Positions 62,401 through 64,000 of a stretch of 64,000 nt of DNA are shown piece by piece. Source of the DNA: Stutzerimonas stutzeri (GTDB lineage Bacteria > Pseudomonadota > Gammaproteobacteria > Pseudomonadales > Pseudomonadaceae). A model generated the notes under the pieces. It saw only the letters and a list, made by a program, of their open reading frames with translations, was not told the origin of the DNA and ran no database searches. The stretch is from assembly GCF_038561965.1 (NCBI RefSeq), contig NZ_CP139348.1:4030001-4094000 (forward strand), written 5' to 3'. Positions within the stretch are counted from its first letter, which is position 1, and every line of letters begins with the position of its first letter. The position numbers were made by a program, and so were the translations under genes.

Positions 62401-63887
62401 AGCACAGCCATGGGCGTGTCGTCGCCCATCGAGCCGACCGCTTCCTGGCCTTGCTCGGCCAATGGTCGCAGTACCTGATCGCGCTCCTCGAAGGTGACCT
62501 GGTACATCTTCATGTACTGCTTGAGCTGGTCGGCATCATAGAAGGCCGAGCCATGATCGTTGTCGTCCAACGTCGACTGGATGCGCAGCGCGTTCTGACG
62601 CAGCCACTTCTTGTAGGGCTGCTGTGCCTTCAGGCGGTTGTCGATATCGTCGGTGTGCAGCACCGTGCCGGTGTGCGTATCGACGGCAAGGATCTGCCCC
62701 GGGCCGACACGACCCTTGGCCAGGACGTCCTCGGGTTTGTAATCCCACACGCCAACTTCGGAGGCGAGTGTGATGTAGCCGTTCTTGGTGGTCACCCAAC
62801 GGGCAGGACGCAGGCCGTTGCGATCGAGCAGGCAGACCGCATGTCGACCGTCGGTCAGCACCACGCCGGCGGGGCCGTCCCAGGGTTCCATGTGCATGGA
62901 GTTGAATTCGTAGAACGCCCGTAGATCGGGGTCCATGGTTTCGACGTTCTGCCAGGCCGGCGGAATGATCATGCGCAGCCCGCGGAACAGATCCATTCCG
63001 CCGGTGACCAACAGCTCAAGCATGTTGTCCATGCTCGATGAGTCGGAGCCGGTGCGGTTGATCAGCGGCGACAGGCTTTCCAGATCAGGCAGCAGCTCAT
63101 TGGCGAATTTCAGGCGACGCGCCTGTGCCCAATTGCGGTTGCCGGTGATGGTGTTGATCTCACCGTTATGCGCGAGAAAGCGGAACGGCTGAGCCAGGCG
63201 CCATTGCGGCATGGTATTGGTGGAGAAACGCTGGTGGAACACGCAGATAGCCGTCTCAAGACGCTCGTCACCCAGGTCGGGATAGAACTGCGCCAAGTCG
63301 GCGGGCATCATCAGGCCTTTGTAGATGATGTCCTTGTCGGAGAGACTGCAGACATAGAAGGCGCTGTCGTCAGCAAGCGCGACCTCGGCCCGACGCCGCG
63401 CAAAGAACAGTTTGATACCGAACTCGCGCTCGTCCAGTCCGTCGCCGGAGACGAACACCTGCTCGATTCGCGGCAGACGCTCGAGGGCCAACTGGCCCAG
63501 CACGCTGGTATCGATTGGTACTTCGCGCCAGCCGATCAGGGTCAGGCCTTGCGCAACGATTTCTTCGCTCAGACGAGCACGGGCTTGATCCGCCTTGCTG
63601 GCATCCGGATTCAGAAAAATCATCCCAACGGCGTACTGCACCGGCAGTTCGGCGCCGAAATGCTCCAACGCCTTGGCACGCAGGAAGGCGTCCGGCTTCT
63701 GCATCAGCAGACCGCAGCCATCACCCGTTTTGCCATCGGCGTTGATGCCGCCGCGGTGAGTCATGCAGGTCAGGGACTGAATGGCAGTCTTTAGCAGGTG
63801 ATGGCTCGCCTCGCCCTGCATATGGGCAATCAGGCCGAAGCCGCAGTTATCCTTGAACTCTTCAGGACGAAACAGACCTGCTCTCAT
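59439..63887 (-). CDS. gltB: Glutamate synthase (NADPH) large subunit
   Basis: 1482 residues. Class II glutaminase domain whose nucleophile Cys15 (DNCGFGLIAHM) becomes N-terminal after propeptide removal, then the central domain, the FMN-binding synthase barrel (SPPPHHDIYSIEDLAQLI; GYDGGTGASPLTSIRYAG) with the 3Fe-4S cysteines in GCKYLRICHLNNCATGVAT, and the C-terminal GXGXG beta-helix. Makes two glutamates from glutamine and 2-oxoglutarate. ATG 63887 has GGAG five bases upstream. The complete gene lies within the window. Confidence 0.97.
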   Translation of the reverse strand: MRAGLFRPEEFKDNCGFGLIAHMQGEASHHLLKTAIQSLTCMTHRGGINADGKTGDGCGLLMQKPDAFLRAKALEHFGAELPVQYAVGMIFLNPDASKADQARARLSEEIVAQGLTLIGWREVPIDTSVLGQLALERLPRIEQVFVSGDGLDEREFGIKLFFARRRAEVALADDSAFYVCSLSDKDIIYKGLMMPADLAQFYPDLGDERLETAICVFHQRFSTNTMPQWRLAQPFRFLAHNGEINTITGNRNWAQARRLKFANELLPDLESLSPLINRTGSDSSSMDNMLELLVTGGMDLFRGLRMIIPPAWQNVETMDPDLRAFYEFNSMHMEPWDGPAGVVLTDGRHAVCLLDRNGLRPARWVTTKNGYITLASEVGVWDYKPEDVLAKGRVGPGQILAVDTHTGTVLHTDDIDNRLKAQQPYKKWLRQNALRIQSTLDDNDHGSAFYDADQLKQYMKMYQVTFEERDQVLRPLAEQGQEAVGSMGDDTPMAVLSRRVRSPYDYFRQQFAQVTNPPIDPLREAIVMSLETCLGAERNVFEETAEHANRAILTTPVISPAKWRSIMNLERPGFERLVIDLNYDETIGLEAAIRNIADQAEEGVRGGKVLLVLSDRHIAPGKLPVHASLAVGAVHHRLVETGLRCSCNILVETATARDPHHFAVLIGFGATAVYPFLAFEVLGDLIRTGEVLGDLYEVFKHYRKGISKGLMKIISKMGISTIASYRGAQLFEAVGLSDEIVELSFRGVASRIKGARFEDLEAEQKALAAEAWSSRKPIQQGGLLKFVYGGEYHAYNPDVVSALQIAVQSGDYSRFKEYTALVDQRPVAMLRDLLKVKVAEQPLALEEVEPLEAILKRFDSAGISLGALSPEAHEAIAAAMNRIGARSNSGEGGEDPARYGTERSSKIKQVATGRFGVTPEYLVNAEVLQIKVAQGAKPGEGGQLPGGKVNGLIARLRYAVPGVTLISPPPHHDIYSIEDLAQLIFDLKQVNPRALVSVKLVAEPGVGTIAAGVAKAYADLITISGYDGGTGASPLTSIRYAGSPWELGLAETHQTLRGNDLRGKVRVQTDGGLKTGLDVIKAAILGAESFGFGTAPMIALGCKYLRICHLNNCATGVATQNEQLRKDHFIGTVDMVVNFFQFVAEETREWLAKLGVRSLGELIGRTDLLEVLPGETAKQNNLDLTPLLGSSHIPADKPQFCLVEKNPPFDQGLLAEEMVKLAKGAIDTKSGGEFELEICNCDRSIGARVSGEIARQHGNQGMTGSPITFRFKGTAGQSFGVWNAGGLNLYLEGDANDYVGKGMTGGKLVVTPPQSASYRSQDSAIIGNTCLYGATGGKLFAAGTAGERFAVRNSGAHAVVEGTGDHCCEYMTGGFVCVLGKTGHNFGSGMTGGFAYVLDMDNSFVDRVNNELVNLQRITGEAMEAYRSHLQDVLREYVAETASEWGAELLENLDDYLRRFWLVKPKAANLASLLSSTRANPQ

Positions 63888-64000
63888 AGGCACTCCACCA
63901 GCTAAATGCGTTGTAAATCAACCCCTTATTGACGGGTAGAAAATCACCCCGTCATTCACGTGGGCAAAAGGGGGAGCAGTTTACAAAGCCCGCTAGATCG

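Noticed and set aside
59436..62402. Open frame of 988 codons on the plus strand opposite gltB
   Set aside because: Lies entirely antisense to a complete, well-conserved gltB; low-complexity His/Gln/Arg-rich translation typical of the complement of GC-rich coding DNA.

Overview
This is a GC-rich chromosomal segment of a pseudomonad, most likely of the Pseudomonas stutzeri (Stutzerimonas) group. Evidence for this is the gene order prkA-yeaH-spoVR, cca/folK/folB/plsY/tsaD, rpsU-dnaG-rpoD with a tRNA-Ile(CAU) nearby, and hemE next to gltD-gltB, together with strong G/C third-position bias. The genus assignment rests on remembered family resemblance and synteny, not on a search.

Layout. 1-5.1 kb: 3' half of the PrkA kinase gene, YeaH, SpoVR and a CCA-adding enzyme whose HD domain looks worn out. 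5.1-7.7 kb: folate genes (folK, folB), plsY and tsaD. 7.9-12.1 kb: macromolecular synthesis operon rpsU-dnaG-rpoD. 12.2-21.4 kb: a minus-strand operon of seven glycosyltransferases and one ABC exporter, each gene touching or overlapping the next, lying between rpoD and tRNA-Ile(CAU). 22.0-33.0 kb: accessory region built on that tRNA. A 46-bp exact copy of the tRNA 3' end lies at 31.27 kb and a decayed third copy at 32.99 kb, so two elements appear to sit in tandem, neither with an integrase. The first carries a decayed Fic gene behind a perfect palindrome, a PAAR protein with a probable cysteine-peptidase tail followed by a lipoprotein (candidate type VI effector and immunity), two exported proteins, a NERD nuclease, and a SIR2-HerA antiphage pair followed by a KTSC-domain gene. 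The second carries a HipBA-type toxin-antitoxin pair.

33.2-36.9 kb: an SLC13 anion permease behind a CysB-like sequence, O-acetylhomoserine sulfhydrylase and thioredoxin 2. 37.1-53.4 kb: a complete aryl polyene (APE) pigment cluster with two ACPs, a synthetase-dehydratase fusion, glycosyl- and acyltransferases, an aromatic amino acid ammonia-lyase, thioesterase, LolA-like carrier, MMPL exporter, a flavoenzyme with halogenase motifs, a lipoprotein, two ketosynthases plus a chain-length-factor-like protein, ketoreductase and dehydratase. 53.4-56.7 kb: two small proteins, a LysR regulator and a divergent MFS exporter. 56.7-63.9 kb: hemE, gltD and gltB on the minus strand.

How they work together: the APE genes form one pathway that should make a polyene from an amino-acid-derived aryl starter, extend it on ACPs and move it to the outer membrane. 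The glycosyltransferase operon should build a surface glycan or glycolipid, but its initiating transferase and ligase are not in the window. The tRNA-linked region is the most recently acquired part, with visibly lower GC in the SIR2-HerA genes.
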